Shown here: positions 52,663 to 61,510 of the stretch, one piece after another | Layout of the letters: each line of letters starts with the position of its first letter | Position numbering within the stretch: position 1 is the first letter of the stretch | Source: Betaproteobacteria bacterium UBA1934 | GTDB lineage: Bacteria > Pseudomonadota > Gammaproteobacteria > Burkholderiales > Rhodocyclaceae | Direction of reading: 5' to 3' | NCBI GenBank assembly: GCA_002337055.1 | Contig: DDFG01000001.1 | Coordinates: 235,061 to 299,060 of the forward strand | DNA: 64,000 nt | Position numbers and translations under genes: made by a program | The notes under the pieces: generated by a model | Told to the model about the DNA's origin: nothing | The model's database searches: none | What the model saw: only the letters and a program-made list of their open reading frames with translations

Positions 52663-53334
52663 GTGACCCAAGACACCCTCGCCAAATGCGGCCTGAGCCT
52701 GGTCGTCCTGCGCAATGTTCCCTTGTTCGCGGGGCTTGAACAGGGCGAACTGGAGAAGCTGGGCCGTGTCGCCGGCCGGCGGCGGGCGGGGCGCGGCGAG
52801 TTCGTGGTGCGGGCGGGCGAGGAAACCGATGCGCTGTACATCCTGATCAACGGCAGCGCCAAGGTCACCAATTGCGACGAGGAAGGCCGCGAGATCATTC
52901 TAGCCATTCTCGGACCGGGCGAATTCTTCGGCGAAATGGGCCTGATCGACGGCAGCCCGCGCTCGGCCAACGTGGTCGCGCAGGAGGCTTGCGAACTTCT
53001 GGTGATGAGCCGCGCCGATTTTCATCGCTGCATGCAGGACAATTTTCAGGTCGCGTTGAAGCTGATGCACATTCTGGTGCAACGTCTGCGCGAGGCGGAT
53101 CGCAAGATCGAGAGCCTGGCGCTGCTCGATGTGTACGGGCGCGTTGCCCGCCTGCTGCTGGAAATGTCCGACATGCAGGAGGGGCGGCGTGTCGTGGTCC
53201 GCAAGACTTCCAAGCAGGATATGGCGCGCATGATTGGCGCATCGCGCGAAATGGTCAGCAAGGTCATGCGCGATCTGGAAAACAGCGGCTACATCCGGCA
53301 CGATGGCGACCAGATCGTCATCAACGGGGGTTAG
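52663..53334 (+). CDS. Crp/Fnr-family transcriptional regulator
   Basis: A 223-residue regulator. The N-terminal cyclic-nucleotide-binding fold (about 15-130; GEFFGEMGLIDGSPRSANVV is the phosphate-binding-cassette-like turn) is followed by a C-terminal winged helix (about 150-220, SKQDMARMIGASREMVSKVM). No cluster of N-terminal cysteines is present (only Cys9), so it is not an oxygen-sensing FNR. The cassette resembles CRP, but the ligand is unproven. The GTG start has no clear ribosome site. It lies 3 bases ahead of ftsK, so the two are cotranscribed. Confidence 0.87.
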   Translation: MTQDTLAKCGLSLVVLRNVPLFAGLEQGELEKLGRVAGRRRAGRGEFVVRAGEETDALYILINGSAKVTNCDEEGREIILAILGPGEFFGEMGLIDGSPRSANVVAQEACELLVMSRADFHRCMQDNFQVALKLMHILVQRLREADRKIESLALLDVYGRVARLLLEMSDMQEGRRVVVRKTSKQDMARMIGASREMVSKVMRDLENSGYIRHDGDQIVINGG

Positions 53335-53337
53335 CGC

Positions 53338-55653
53338 GTGGCGCGTGGCAGTGAGCGGTCGGGGGCCTTGCCCGACAAGATTGGCGCCTTGTTGCAAGAA
53401 TCCCGATGGCTGGTCCTCGGCGCGGTGGCGGTTTTTTTGTCACTGGCGCTGTGGGGCTATCATCCCGACGATCCGGGCTGGAGTCATGCTGCTTCCGCGG
53501 CCACACTGCACAATCCCGCTGGTCGTTTTGGCGCCTGGTTAGCCGATCTGTTGCGCTACCTTTTCGGGGCTTCCTCGTGGTTCTGGGTCGTACTGATCGC
53601 CATGTTCATCTGGCGAGGCTATCGCCTGTTGAGTGTCAGCGACGTTGCCGATCCTCCAGCACCGCCGCCATCCCGCCGGTCACTGTCGCTCAGTCTGCTC
53701 GGGTTCGCGCTGCTGCTGGCGGCTTCCGCCACGCTGGAAGCCTTGCGTTTTCACAGCATCACCGGCCCGATGCCCCTGGCGCCGGGCGGCATGGTGGGGA
53801 TGGAGATCAGCCGCTTGGCAGTGCGCGCGCTCGGCTATACCGGCGGTACGCTGGTGCTGCTGGCCGGCATCGCGCTGGGGTGGAGCATGTTTTCGGGGAT
53901 GTCCTGGTTGCGTGCCTGCGAACGTTTCGGCGGTTTGCTGGAGTGGCTCTGGGGCAGCGTGCGCGGGGTTTTCGACCGCTGGCAGGACAGACGCATCGGG
54001 CGCGAGGTGGCGCTGCAGCGCGAAGAAGTGGTCGAAGTCGAAAAGAAGCGCGTCGAGTTCCAGGAACCCGTGGTGATCGAAACGCAGGCGCCGGAACCGA
54101 CCGTTTCGCCAAAAATGGAGAAGCGGATCGAACGCGAGAAGCAGGGCGCCTTGTTCCCGGAAGCGATCATTGGCGGATACCTGCCGCCGCTCCGCTTGCT
54201 CGACCCCGCGCCGGCGCAGACCGAGTTGCCGGCAGCCGATACGCTCGAATTTACCTCGCGCCTGATCGAGCGCAAGCTTGCCGATTTCGGTGTGCAGGTC
54301 AAGGTCACGGCGGCCTTGCCGGGACCGGTGGTGACCCGTTACGAAATCGAGCCGGCGGTCGGCGTCAAGGGCGCGCAGATCGTCAATCTGGCGCGCGATC
54401 TGGCACGCGCCCTGGCGCTGGTATCGATCCGCGTGGTCGAGACCGTGCCCGGCAAGTCGTGCATGGCGCTGGAGTTGCCAAACGCCCGTCGACAGACCGT
54501 CAAGCTCTCCGAAATCATCGCCAGCAAACCCTATAACGACATGGCCAGCCCGCTGACGGTCAGCCTCGGCAAGGATATCGGCGGCGTGCCGCAGGTGGCC
54601 GACCTCGCCAAGACGCCGCACCTGCTGGTGGCGGGGACGACCGGGTCGGGCAAGTCGGTCGGGGTCAATGCGATGATCCTCTCGATGCTGTACAAATCCG
54701 AGCCGGAGCAGGTGCGGTTGATCCTGATCGACCCCAAGATGCTGGAGCTGTCCATCTACGAAGGCATTCCGCATCTGCTGGCGCCGGTCGTGACCGACAT
54801 GAAGCAGGCGGCCAACGCGCTCAACTGGTGCGTGGGCGAAATGGAGCGCCGTTACAAGCTGATGTCGACGATGGGTGTGCGTAATCTGGCCGGCTTCAAC
54901 ACCAAGATCAAGGACGCGCAGAAGCGCGGCGAGCATCTGCCCAATCCGCTGTCATTGACACCCGAAGCGCCGGAACCGCTGACCACGCTGCCTTTCATCG
55001 TGGTCGTCATCGATGAGCTGGCCGATCTGATGATGGTGGTCGGCAAGAAGGTCGAGGAACTGATCGCGCGTCTGGCCCAGAAGGCGCGCGCGGCCGGCAT
55101 TCACCTGGTGCTGGCGACGCAGCGGCCCTCGGTCGATGTGATCACCGGCCTGATCAAGGCCAATATCCCGACCCGCATTGCCTTTCAGGTTTCCAGCAAG
55201 ATCGACTCGCGCACCATTCTCGACCAGATGGGCGCCGAGGCCCTGCTCGGCCAGGGCGACATGCTCTATCTGGCGCCCGGTACCGGCTACCCGACCCGCG
55301 TGCATGGCGCCTTTGTCAGCGACGACGAAGTCCATCGCGTTGTCGAGCACCTCAAGAAGAACGGCGCCCCCGACTACGTGCCCGAAGTGCTGGCCGGCAG
55401 TTCCGACGACGATGAAGGCGGCGCCGGTGGCGAAGGCGATGCCGGCGATGCGGAAAGCGATCCGCTCTACGACCAGGCGGTCGACATCGTGCTGAAGAGC
55501 CGGCGGGCCTCGATCTCGCTGGTGCAACGACATCTGCGCATCGGCTACAACCGGTCCGCTCGCCTGATCGAAGCGATGGAGAAAGCCGGGCTGGTTTCGC
55601 CCATGGATGGCCGCGGCGGCCGCGAAGTATTGGCAAGGAGACCGGAAGAATGA
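53338..55653 (+). CDS. ftsK: DNA translocase FtsK
   Basis: A 771-residue septal DNA pump that clears and aligns chromosome termini at division. It has four N-terminal TM segments (about 24-42, 70-95, 118-136, 158-180) and a short charged linker (about 200-290; shorter than in E. coli). The motor domain has Walker A AGTTGSGKSVGVN and Walker B IVVVIDELADLMM, then QRPSVDVITGLIKANIPTRI. A C-terminal gamma winged helix (about 705-765, SISLVQRHLRIGYNRSARLI) reads KOPS sites. The GTG start follows the regulator stop by 3 bases. It overlaps lolA by 4 bases. Confidence 0.95.
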   Translation: MARGSERSGALPDKIGALLQESRWLVLGAVAVFLSLALWGYHPDDPGWSHAASAATLHNPAGRFGAWLADLLRYLFGASSWFWVVLIAMFIWRGYRLLSVSDVADPPAPPPSRRSLSLSLLGFALLLAASATLEALRFHSITGPMPLAPGGMVGMEISRLAVRALGYTGGTLVLLAGIALGWSMFSGMSWLRACERFGGLLEWLWGSVRGVFDRWQDRRIGREVALQREEVVEVEKKRVEFQEPVVIETQAPEPTVSPKMEKRIEREKQGALFPEAIIGGYLPPLRLLDPAPAQTELPAADTLEFTSRLIERKLADFGVQVKVTAALPGPVVTRYEIEPAVGVKGAQIVNLARDLARALALVSIRVVETVPGKSCMALELPNARRQTVKLSEIIASKPYNDMASPLTVSLGKDIGGVPQVADLAKTPHLLVAGTTGSGKSVGVNAMILSMLYKSEPEQVRLILIDPKMLELSIYEGIPHLLAPVVTDMKQAANALNWCVGEMERRYKLMSTMGVRNLAGFNTKIKDAQKRGEHLPNPLSLTPEAPEPLTTLPFIVVVIDELADLMMVVGKKVEELIARLAQKARAAGIHLVLATQRPSVDVITGLIKANIPTRIAFQVSSKIDSRTILDQMGAEALLGQGDMLYLAPGTGYPTRVHGAFVSDDEVHRVVEHLKKNGAPDYVPEVLAGSSDDDEGGAGGEGDAGDAESDPLYDQAVDIVLKSRRASISLVQRHLRIGYNRSARLIEAMEKAGLVSPMDGRGGREVLARRPEE

Positions 55654-56261
55654 AATGGCGCATCGTCTGCATCGCCTGTCTGTGGCCCGCGTTGGCCTTT
55701 GCGGGCGGCACCGCGCAACTCAAGCGCTTTCTGGAAGAAACACGCAGCCTGAAAGCCGAGTTTTCGCAAACCGTGACGGTCCGCCAGGGGGGGCGCAAAC
55801 CGCAGCATTCCAGTGGTAAGGTGACGATCCTACGCCCGGGCAAGTTACGTTGGGAAATACTGAAACCCTATCCGCAACTGATGGTGGGCGATGGCGACAA
55901 AATCTGGATCTACGATGAAGAACTGGCGCAGGTCACCGTGCGCAAGGTGGGCCAGGCCATCGGCAGCACGCCCGCCGCGATTCTGGCCGGCAACAACGAA
56001 CTGGAACGCAATTTCACGCTGCGAGACGACGGCGAGCAGGATGGTGTGCAATGGGCACTGGCCGTTCCCAAGGCCAAGGAGAGCGGCTTCGAGAAACTGC
56101 GGATCGGATTTGCCGGCGGCGAACTGAAAGCGATGGAGCTTTTCGACAGTTTCGGGCAGGTGACCTATCTCAGCTTTACGCATCTGGAACGCAATCCGCC
56201 CCTGACGGCGGCGCAATTCCATTTCACGCCGCCCAAGGGCGTGGACGTGGTAGGCGAATAG
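55650..56261 (+). CDS. lolA: outer-membrane lipoprotein carrier protein LolA
   Basis: A 203-residue periplasmic chaperone that carries lipoproteins from LolCDE to LolB. The signal peptide covers about 1-18 (MKWRIVCIACLWPALAFAGG). Family blocks are LEETRSLKAEFSQTV, GKVTILRPGKLRWEILKPYP and KIWIYDEELAQVTVRKVGQA, with TYLSFTHLERNPPL near the end. The ATG overlaps the ftsK stop by 4 bases. rarA, often next, is not present downstream. Confidence 0.92.
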   Translation: MKWRIVCIACLWPALAFAGGTAQLKRFLEETRSLKAEFSQTVTVRQGGRKPQHSSGKVTILRPGKLRWEILKPYPQLMVGDGDKIWIYDEELAQVTVRKVGQAIGSTPAAILAGNNELERNFTLRDDGEQDGVQWALAVPKAKESGFEKLRIGFAGGELKAMELFDSFGQVTYLSFTHLERNPPLTAAQFHFTPPKGVDVVGE

Positions 56262-56266
56262 GTCTT

Positions 56267-56294
56267 AAAAAGGCAGACCGGAAGGTCTGCCTTT
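56267..56294. terminator. bidirectional hairpin between lolA and the YidB gene
   Basis: AAAGGCAGACC (56269-56279) pairs with GGTCTGCCTTT (56284-56294), an 11-bp stem with a 4-base loop. It ends in T residues on both strands, a better run on minus, and so serves both convergent genes. Confidence 0.82.
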
Positions 56295-56320
56295 CCCTTA
56301 GGGGGCGCGAAGCGGCGCGA

Positions 56321-56731
56321 TCAACCGAACAGCTTGCCTTTCAACAGCGCCAGACCTTGTTCCGCCAGATTGCCGCCTTCCGGCACCTGACCATCCGGCG
56401 TGAGCTTGTCGATGACCTGCGGCAGCAGTTCCGCGAGTTGGCCAGAAGCTTGTTGAGGGTCGATGCCGAGCTTGCCGGCAATCTCGCTCACGACATTGGA
56501 GCCCAGCACGCTCTCCAGTTGATCCGGCGCGATCGGCTGATTTTGACCGGTTGAAATCCACGACTGCACGACCTCGCCGAGGCCGCCTTGCTGGAAGGCC
56601 CCGATCAGACCGCTCAAACCGCCAGTTTCCGGATTGTTGACGAGATGCAGCACGCTGGAAAGCACGGAAGATTCACCCGATCCTTCGGCATTGCCCGAGA
56701 TTGCACCGACTACCTGATCCAAGAGTCCCAT
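56321..56731 (-). CDS. YidB-family (DUF937) protein
   Basis: A 136-residue small soluble protein: MGLLDQVVGAISG at the start, GLSGLIGAFQQGGLGEVVQS and WISTGQNQPIAPDQLESVLG, then LGIDPQQASGQLAELLPQVI. This matches the YidB/DUF937 family, whose function is unknown. AAGGAG stands 7 bases before the ATG at 56731, so the longer frame upstream was not used. It is convergent with lolA. Confidence 0.87.
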   Translation of the reverse strand: MGLLDQVVGAISGNAEGSGESSVLSSVLHLVNNPETGGLSGLIGAFQQGGLGEVVQSWISTGQNQPIAPDQLESVLGSNVVSEIAGKLGIDPQQASGQLAELLPQVIDKLTPDGQVPEGGNLAEQGLALLKGKLFG

Positions 56732-56891
56732 CTTTGTCTCCTTTGGCAAGAATGTGGGAAAGCCTGCGACGATGGTCAACGTATCCTATACCATGTACAT
56801 GGCAAATTTTGGTCAACGCAAACAGAAAAGCCGCGTTAAGCAAAAGCTGTCAATGCGGTGGGACACTTTTCACTCGTCAAGGAGAGAATGC

Positions 56892-57629
56892 ATGAAGAAA
56901 TTATTCGCAATGCTGTGCGGTCTGGCGCTCTGTGCGCTCAACGCTTTCGCGGCGGTCAATGTCAATACGGCAACCGTCGAGCAACTGGAAACCCTCAATG
57001 GAATCGGGCCGGCCAAGGCCAAAGCGATTGTCGATTACCGTACCAAGAATGGGGCATTCAAGACAGTCGATGAACTCGACAACGTGCCGGGCATCGGTCA
57101 GGGCGTGCTGAACAAGATTCGCGCCGACGTGTCGGTCAGCGGCCAGACCACGGTCAAGGCTGAACCGGCCAAACCGGCGGCCGCACCGGCCCCGGCCAAG
57201 GCCGAACCGGTGAAGACGGCGCCTGCCTTACCTGCTGCACCCGCTCCCAAGGCTGAACCCGCCAAGCCGGTTGTGCCGGCCCCTGCTGCCAAGCCGGAAC
57301 CCGCAAAACCCGTCACGCCGATGCCGGCTGCCAAGCCCGAACCGGCCAAGCCCGAACCGGCCAAGCCGATGACGCCGGCGCCCGCCGCAGCCAAGCCCGA
57401 TGCAAAACCCGCCGCTGCGCCAGCCCCGGTCGCCAAGGATGCCAAGAAGGACGACAAGGCGCCTGCCAAGAAGGAAGCCAAAGACGACACCAAGGCGGAC
57501 AGCAAGAAGGACAAAAAGGGCAAGAAGGCCGACGACAAGGATGACAAGAAAGCCGACGACAAGAAGGCTGACAAGAAAGCCGATAAGCAGGACAAGAAAG
57601 ACAAGAAGGACAAGGACGAGAAGAAGTAA
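56892..57629 (+). CDS. ComEA-like helix-hairpin-helix protein with long low-complexity tail
   Basis: A 245-residue exported protein. The signal peptide covers about 1-20 (MKKLFAMLCGLALCALNAFA). The ComEA-type double helix-hairpin-helix (VNVNTATVEQLETLNGIGPA, then KAKAIVDYRTKNGAFKTVDE and NVPGIGQGVLNKI, about 22-80) binds DNA in competence proteins. From about 90 the sequence is Ala/Pro/Lys/Glu repeats (AEPAKPxxPAPAAKPEPAKP type), then about 60 residues nearly all Lys, Asp and Ala. Such a tail resembles AlgP/histone-like proteins and would also bind DNA or polyanions. AAGGAGAG precedes the ATG. Confidence 0.85.
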   Translation: MKKLFAMLCGLALCALNAFAAVNVNTATVEQLETLNGIGPAKAKAIVDYRTKNGAFKTVDELDNVPGIGQGVLNKIRADVSVSGQTTVKAEPAKPAAAPAPAKAEPVKTAPALPAAPAPKAEPAKPVVPAPAAKPEPAKPVTPMPAAKPEPAKPEPAKPMTPAPAAAKPDAKPAAAPAPVAKDAKKDDKAPAKKEAKDDTKADSKKDKKGKKADDKDDKKADDKKADKKADKQDKKDKKDKDEKK

Positions 57630-57642
57630 TTCCTGCCGGACT

Positions 57643-57684
57643 CGGGGCGGCTCCTGTCGCGGAGTAGCCCCGGTATCGGTTTTC
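57643..57684 (+). terminator. probable terminator of the ComEA-like gene
   Basis: CGGGGCGGCTCC (57643-57654) pairs with GGAGTAGCCCCG (57661-57672) with one mismatch and a wobble, followed within 8 bases by TTTT. It lies 14 bases past the stop. Confidence 0.5.
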
Positions 57685-57704
57685 CTTTGTTTCGCCGAAA
57701 ATGC

Positions 57705-57733
57705 TTGCGTCCGGGCGCGATTTCTGGAATAAT
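57705..57733 (+). promoter_or_regulatory. sigma70-type promoter for rpsT
   Basis: TTGCGT (57705-57710) and AATAAT (57728-57733) are 17 bases apart, and the rpsT ATG follows 43 bases later. No ComEA-gene readthrough is needed. Confidence 0.6.
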
Positions 57734-57775
57734 CCGGCCCTTTGATTTATCTCTAGTCGAACAGGAACATCATTC

Positions 57776-58042
57776 ATGGCCAATAGCGCACAAGCCCGTA
57801 AGCGCGCCCGTCAAGCCGACAAGCAACGCGATCACAACGCCAGCCTGCGTTCGACGCTGCGTACCGCGATCAAGCGTGTGCGCAAGGCGATCGAAGCTGG
57901 TGACAAGACCGCCGCGCAGGGCGTTTTCCAGCAATCCGTTGCGGTGATCGACCGCATTGCCGACAAGAAGATTGTTCACAAGAACAAGGCTTCCCGTCAC
58001 AAGAGCCGCTTGTCGGCCCAGATCAAGGCGATGGCTGCCTGA
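57776..58042 (+). CDS. rpsT: 30S ribosomal protein S20
   Basis: An 88-residue basic ribosomal protein that binds 16S rRNA: MANSAQARKRARQADKQRDH at the start, then SLRSTLRTAIKRVRKAIEAG and NKASRHKSRLSAQIKAMAA at the end. Length and sequence are standard. AGGAAC stands upstream of the ATG. It has its own promoter and terminator. Confidence 0.97.
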   Translation: MANSAQARKRARQADKQRDHNASLRSTLRTAIKRVRKAIEAGDKTAAQGVFQQSVAVIDRIADKKIVHKNKASRHKSRLSAQIKAMAA

Positions 58043-58062
58043 TCGAATCGCATTCAGTCAAG

Positions 58063-58089
58063 AAAATGGCGCCTCCGGGCGCCATTTTT
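58063..58089 (+). terminator. intrinsic terminator after rpsT
   Basis: AAAATGGCGCC (58063-58073) pairs with GGCGCCATTTT (58078-58088) around TCCG and is followed by T. It can also serve the converging DUF3579 gene. Confidence 0.9.
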
Positions 58090-58110
58090 GTTGGTGGTTG
58101 CGGCGCGAAA

Positions 58111-58401
58111 TCAGGGGATGGGGCAGACGCCGTCAATAATTTGGAGATCGTTGTCGTTGGCGAAATCAAGCACGAAACGATAAACGTTGGGCTCGACTTC
58201 CTTCAGGCGCGAATCGACAATCACCGCCTTTTCTCCGTTGTAGTCGCTGGGGCCGACGAAGGGGGAGTACTGTAGCTTGCATTCGCTGCCAAAAGCCGAC
58301 ATGCAGCCACACAGGCGTTCGGCCCAGTCGCTGGGGCGGAAGCGTTTGCCGTCCTTGGTCAGACCAAGGATGATGAACGAGGGGGAATCAATCGGGGTCA
58401 T
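58111..58401 (-). CDS. DUF3579 family protein
   Basis: A 96-residue protein typical of betaproteobacteria. PSFIILGLTKDGKRFRPSDW, AERLCGCMSAFG, QYSPFVGP and VEPNVYRFVLDFANDNDLQI are the recognisable DUF3579 segments. Function unknown. It is convergent with rpsT; DUF3579 genes are often near rpsT or arginine genes in this group, which is recall. The ATG at 58401 is the only sensible start. Confidence 0.85.
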   Translation of the reverse strand: MTPIDSPSFIILGLTKDGKRFRPSDWAERLCGCMSAFGSECKLQYSPFVGPSDYNGEKAVIVDSRLKEVEPNVYRFVLDFANDNDLQIIDGVCPIP

Positions 58402-58512
58402 GTCGAGGTCATTGTCTCTATCGGTCTTATGGGGCCGATTCTATCAGACCGAACCGACGCTTTGTAATGAAAACGGTTCGCGTCCTGCGGGAGCACGCGA
58501 AAGCCGGCGCTC

Positions 58513-59274
58513 CTACAGGAAACCGAGCGATTTCAGTTCGGCGTGCAGCGACATGTAGTCGTGCGCCCCGGTGCTGGCGGCGTTGTGCTGAAAGACATCG
58601 CGATTGAGCGAGGGGCTTTCGGCCACGGCAACATTCTCTGAAATCACGGTTTCCAGCACTTCGTCGCCGTAGCGATCCAGCAAGCGCTGGCGGACATCGC
58701 TGCTCATGCGGCGGCGGCGGTCGAAGCGGGTGAGCAGATACCGCCGCTCGACGCGGCGCTTCAGAACGGGTTCCAGCACTTGCAGCGTGCGGGTGATGTG
58801 GTCAGCGGCCTGTAGTGAAAGGTAGTCCGTCGAGATCGGGATCAGCAGCCGGTCACAGGCGAAAATGGCGTTCAGGGCCAATACGCCGATATACGGGCAG
58901 CAATCGATCACGGTCGGTCTTGCGGGTGCCGCCTGTTCCATGGCTTCCAGCCCGACCCGTAGCTTGTTGAGGATGGAGGGCCCCTTGCCGAAGACCGAAT
59001 CGACCTTGATCAGTTGTTGATGCGAAGGGATAAGTCGACCCATGTGCGGCCAATCCATGCCCAGATCCGCCAACGGCTTGTCGTCCTGATAAAAGGCGAA
59101 CAGGCTCTTGCCGGCGTCTTGCGGCGCTTGCCCGAAAATGCCCGACAAATGCCCCTGCGGATCGAGGTCGAGCATCACCGGTTGTTCGCCGGCGCGCACC
59201 AGCGCAGCGCCCAGATTGAGGGCGGTGGTCGTCTTGCCGACGCCGCCTTTCTGGTTGAATATGGCAATCCGCAT
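58513..59274 (-). CDS. orphan ParA/MinD-family ATPase
   Basis: A 253-residue deviant-Walker P-loop ATPase. The signature is IAIFNQKGGVGKTTTALNLG (two Lys in the P-loop), then MLDLDPQGHLSG and a Walker B region VIDCCPYIGVLALNAIFACD. Such ATPases position plasmids, chromosomes, chemoreceptor arrays or other complexes. No parB or parS-like neighbour is visible. It is divergent from argD across 133 bases. The chromosomal soj/parA is normally beside gidAB and parB, so this copy is likely a second, cargo-specific one. Confidence 0.87.
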   Translation of the reverse strand: MRIAIFNQKGGVGKTTTALNLGAALVRAGEQPVMLDLDPQGHLSGIFGQAPQDAGKSLFAFYQDDKPLADLGMDWPHMGRLIPSHQQLIKVDSVFGKGPSILNKLRVGLEAMEQAAPARPTVIDCCPYIGVLALNAIFACDRLLIPISTDYLSLQAADHITRTLQVLEPVLKRRVERRYLLTRFDRRRRMSSDVRQRLLDRYGDEVLETVISENVAVAESPSLNRDVFQHNAASTGAHDYMSLHAELKSLGFL

Positions 59275-59407
59275 GAGAGTGGCCAGTTATGTACAAAGCG
59301 CTATTTTTCACTTAACATGCCCTTTCCCGCAACTGCACGCGGACATATATTTCTGCGGTGGTTGTTTCGGCGGCGCTGGCCGCCGTTTTAATTTGAGGAT
59401 CGCCATC

Positions 59408-60586
59408 TTGTCTTCGACGCATGTGATGAACACCTACGCCCGCCTGCCGGTAGCGTTCAGCCACGGCCAGGGTTGCCGCATTACCGATACCGAGGGCAAG
59501 ACCTATCTTGATGCGCTGTCAGGGATTGCGGTGAATACGTTGGGTCACGCGCATCCCACACTGGTCGCCGAACTGTCGGCCCAGGTTGGCCGCTTGATGC
59601 ACACTTCCAATCTTTACCGCGTGATAGGGCAGGAGCTGCTTGCGGACAAGCTGACCGCCCTTTCCGGAATGAAGGAAGTCTTCTTCTGCAACTCCGGCTG
59701 CGAAGCGAACGAAGCCGCGATCAAGCTGGCGCGTTTTTACGGTCACAAACAGGGTATCGAGACGCCGACCATCATCGTGATGGAGAAAGCTTTTCACGGC
59801 CGCACGATGGCGACCCTTTCGGCGACCGGCAACCGCAAGGCGCAGGCGGGCTTCGAGCCCCTGGTCGGGGGGTTTGTTCGAGTGCCTTACGACGACATCG
59901 ACGCCGTGCGCGCAGTCGCCGAACACAACAAGAACATCGTCGCCGTGATGCTGGAAATGATTCAGGGCGAAGGCGGCATCCATTTGGCGGGCACGGAATA
60001 CCAGCAGCAGTTGCGGCGGCTCTGCGACGAAAAGGCCTGGCTGATGATCTGTGACGAGGTGCAATGCGGCTTGGCGCGGACCGGAAAATGGTTCGGTTAC
60101 CAGCACGCCGGCGTTCTTCCCGACATTGCCACCCTCGCCAAGGGGCTGGGTTCGGGCGTGCCGATCGGTGCCTGCATGGCGGGCGGGCGCGCGGCGGACC
60201 TGTTCGGGCCGGGCAACCACGGCTCGACCTTTGGTGGCAATCCCTTGGCCTGCGCGGCGGCGCTGACGACGCTGTCTGTCATCGAACGCGACGGGTTGAT
60301 GGCGCAGGCCGAGCGCATCGGCGCCCTGATCCGCCAGCGCTTCGCGGAAGCTTTTGCGGGCATGCCGGGCATCGTCGACATCCGCGGCAAGGGCCTGATG
60401 ATCGGCATCGAGCTGGACCGTCCCTGTGGCGAACTGGTCACCCGCGCCCTGGCCGCCGGGTTGCTGATCAACGTGACGGCCGACAAGGTCGTACGCCTTC
60501 TGCCGTCGCTGATTTTTGCCGAGGCCGAGGTCGAGGAACTGGTGACTCGTCTGGCGCCGCTGATCAAGGATTTTCTTTCCGCGTAA
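59408..60586 (+). CDS. argD: acetylornithine aminotransferase
   Basis: A 392-residue class III PLP aminotransferase making N-acetylornithine (and possibly acting on succinyl-diaminopimelate). Blocks include MNTYARLPVAFSHGQG, the phosphate-binding FCNSGCEANEAAIKLARFYG, ICDEVQCGLARTG (Asp to the pyridine N) and the PLP Lys in DIATLAKGLGSGVPIGACMA. No ATG fits the N terminus seen in relatives. TTG 59408 (reading MSSTHVMNTYARLP) with GAGG 9 bases upstream does; ATG 59426 is the alternative. It leads the argD-argF-argG run. Confidence 0.92.
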   Translation: MSSTHVMNTYARLPVAFSHGQGCRITDTEGKTYLDALSGIAVNTLGHAHPTLVAELSAQVGRLMHTSNLYRVIGQELLADKLTALSGMKEVFFCNSGCEANEAAIKLARFYGHKQGIETPTIIVMEKAFHGRTMATLSATGNRKAQAGFEPLVGGFVRVPYDDIDAVRAVAEHNKNIVAVMLEMIQGEGGIHLAGTEYQQQLRRLCDEKAWLMICDEVQCGLARTGKWFGYQHAGVLPDIATLAKGLGSGVPIGACMAGGRAADLFGPGNHGSTFGGNPLACAAALTTLSVIERDGLMAQAERIGALIRQRFAEAFAGMPGIVDIRGKGLMIGIELDRPCGELVTRALAAGLLINVTADKVVRLLPSLIFAEAEVEELVTRLAPLIKDFLSA

Positions 60587-60595
60587 GAGACCGCC

Positions 60596-61510
60596 ATGGT
60601 GATCAAACACTACTTGCAGTTCAAGGATTTTTCCCGCGAAGAATACGACTACCTGTTTGAACTCACCCGCGTCATCAAGGACCGCTTCAAGCGGTACATC
60701 ACCTACCATCCGCTGCACGACAAGACGCTGGTGATGATTTTCGAAAAGGCGAGCACGCGCACCCGTCTCTCGTTCGAGGCCGGCGCGCAGCAGCTTGGCG
60801 CCGCGGCGATCTACCTGAACACTAAGGATTCCCAGCTCGGGCGCGGCGAATCGGTCGAGGACGCGGCGCAGGTCATGTCGCGGATGAGCGACATCATCAT
60901 GATCCGCACCTTCGAGCAGACCATCGTCGAGCGGCTGGCGGCGAGTTCGCGGGTGCCGGTCATCAATGGCCTGACCAACGAATACCATCCCTGCCAGATC
61001 ATGGCGGATATCTACACCTTCATCGAACATCGCGGCCCGATCCAGGGCAAAACGGTGGCGTGGATCGGCGATTCCAACAATGTCTGCAACACCTGGCTGC
61101 AAGCGGCGGAAGTGCTGGATTTCAAGGTGCATGTGTCGACGCCTCCGGGCTACGAAGTCGAGCCGGAACGCGCCGGGCTGGTCGGAACCGCACATTTCAA
61201 GGAGTTTGCCGACCCGCTCGAAGCCTGCAAGGGAGCCGATCTGGTGACGACCGATGTATGGACCTCGATGGGATTCGAGGCCGAAAACGAGGCGCGCATC
61301 AAGGCGTTTGCCGACTGGTGCGTCGACGCCGAAATGATGGCCCGGGCCAAGCCGGGCGCGCTGTTCATGCACTGCCTGCCGGCACATCGTGGCGAGGAAG
61401 TGACCGCAGAAGTCATCGACGGCCCGCAGTCGGTGGTGTGGGACGAAGCCGAGAACCGCCTGCATGTGCAAAAGGCGTTGATGGAATATCTCGTCCTCGG
61501 TCGTATCTAA
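60596..61510 (+). CDS. argF: ornithine carbamoyltransferase
   Basis: A 304-residue enzyme joining ornithine and carbamoyl phosphate to citrulline. The carbamoyl-phosphate motif STRTR is at residues 53-57, HPCQ follows, and the ornithine-side motif is FMHCLPAHRGEEV. The length is typical of anabolic OTC. It lies 9 bases after argD and 61 before argG. Confidence 0.95.
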   Translation: MVIKHYLQFKDFSREEYDYLFELTRVIKDRFKRYITYHPLHDKTLVMIFEKASTRTRLSFEAGAQQLGAAAIYLNTKDSQLGRGESVEDAAQVMSRMSDIIMIRTFEQTIVERLAASSRVPVINGLTNEYHPCQIMADIYTFIEHRGPIQGKTVAWIGDSNNVCNTWLQAAEVLDFKVHVSTPPGYEVEPERAGLVGTAHFKEFADPLEACKGADLVTTDVWTSMGFEAENEARIKAFADWCVDAEMMARAKPGALFMHCLPAHRGEEVTAEVIDGPQSVVWDEAENRLHVQKALMEYLVLGRI

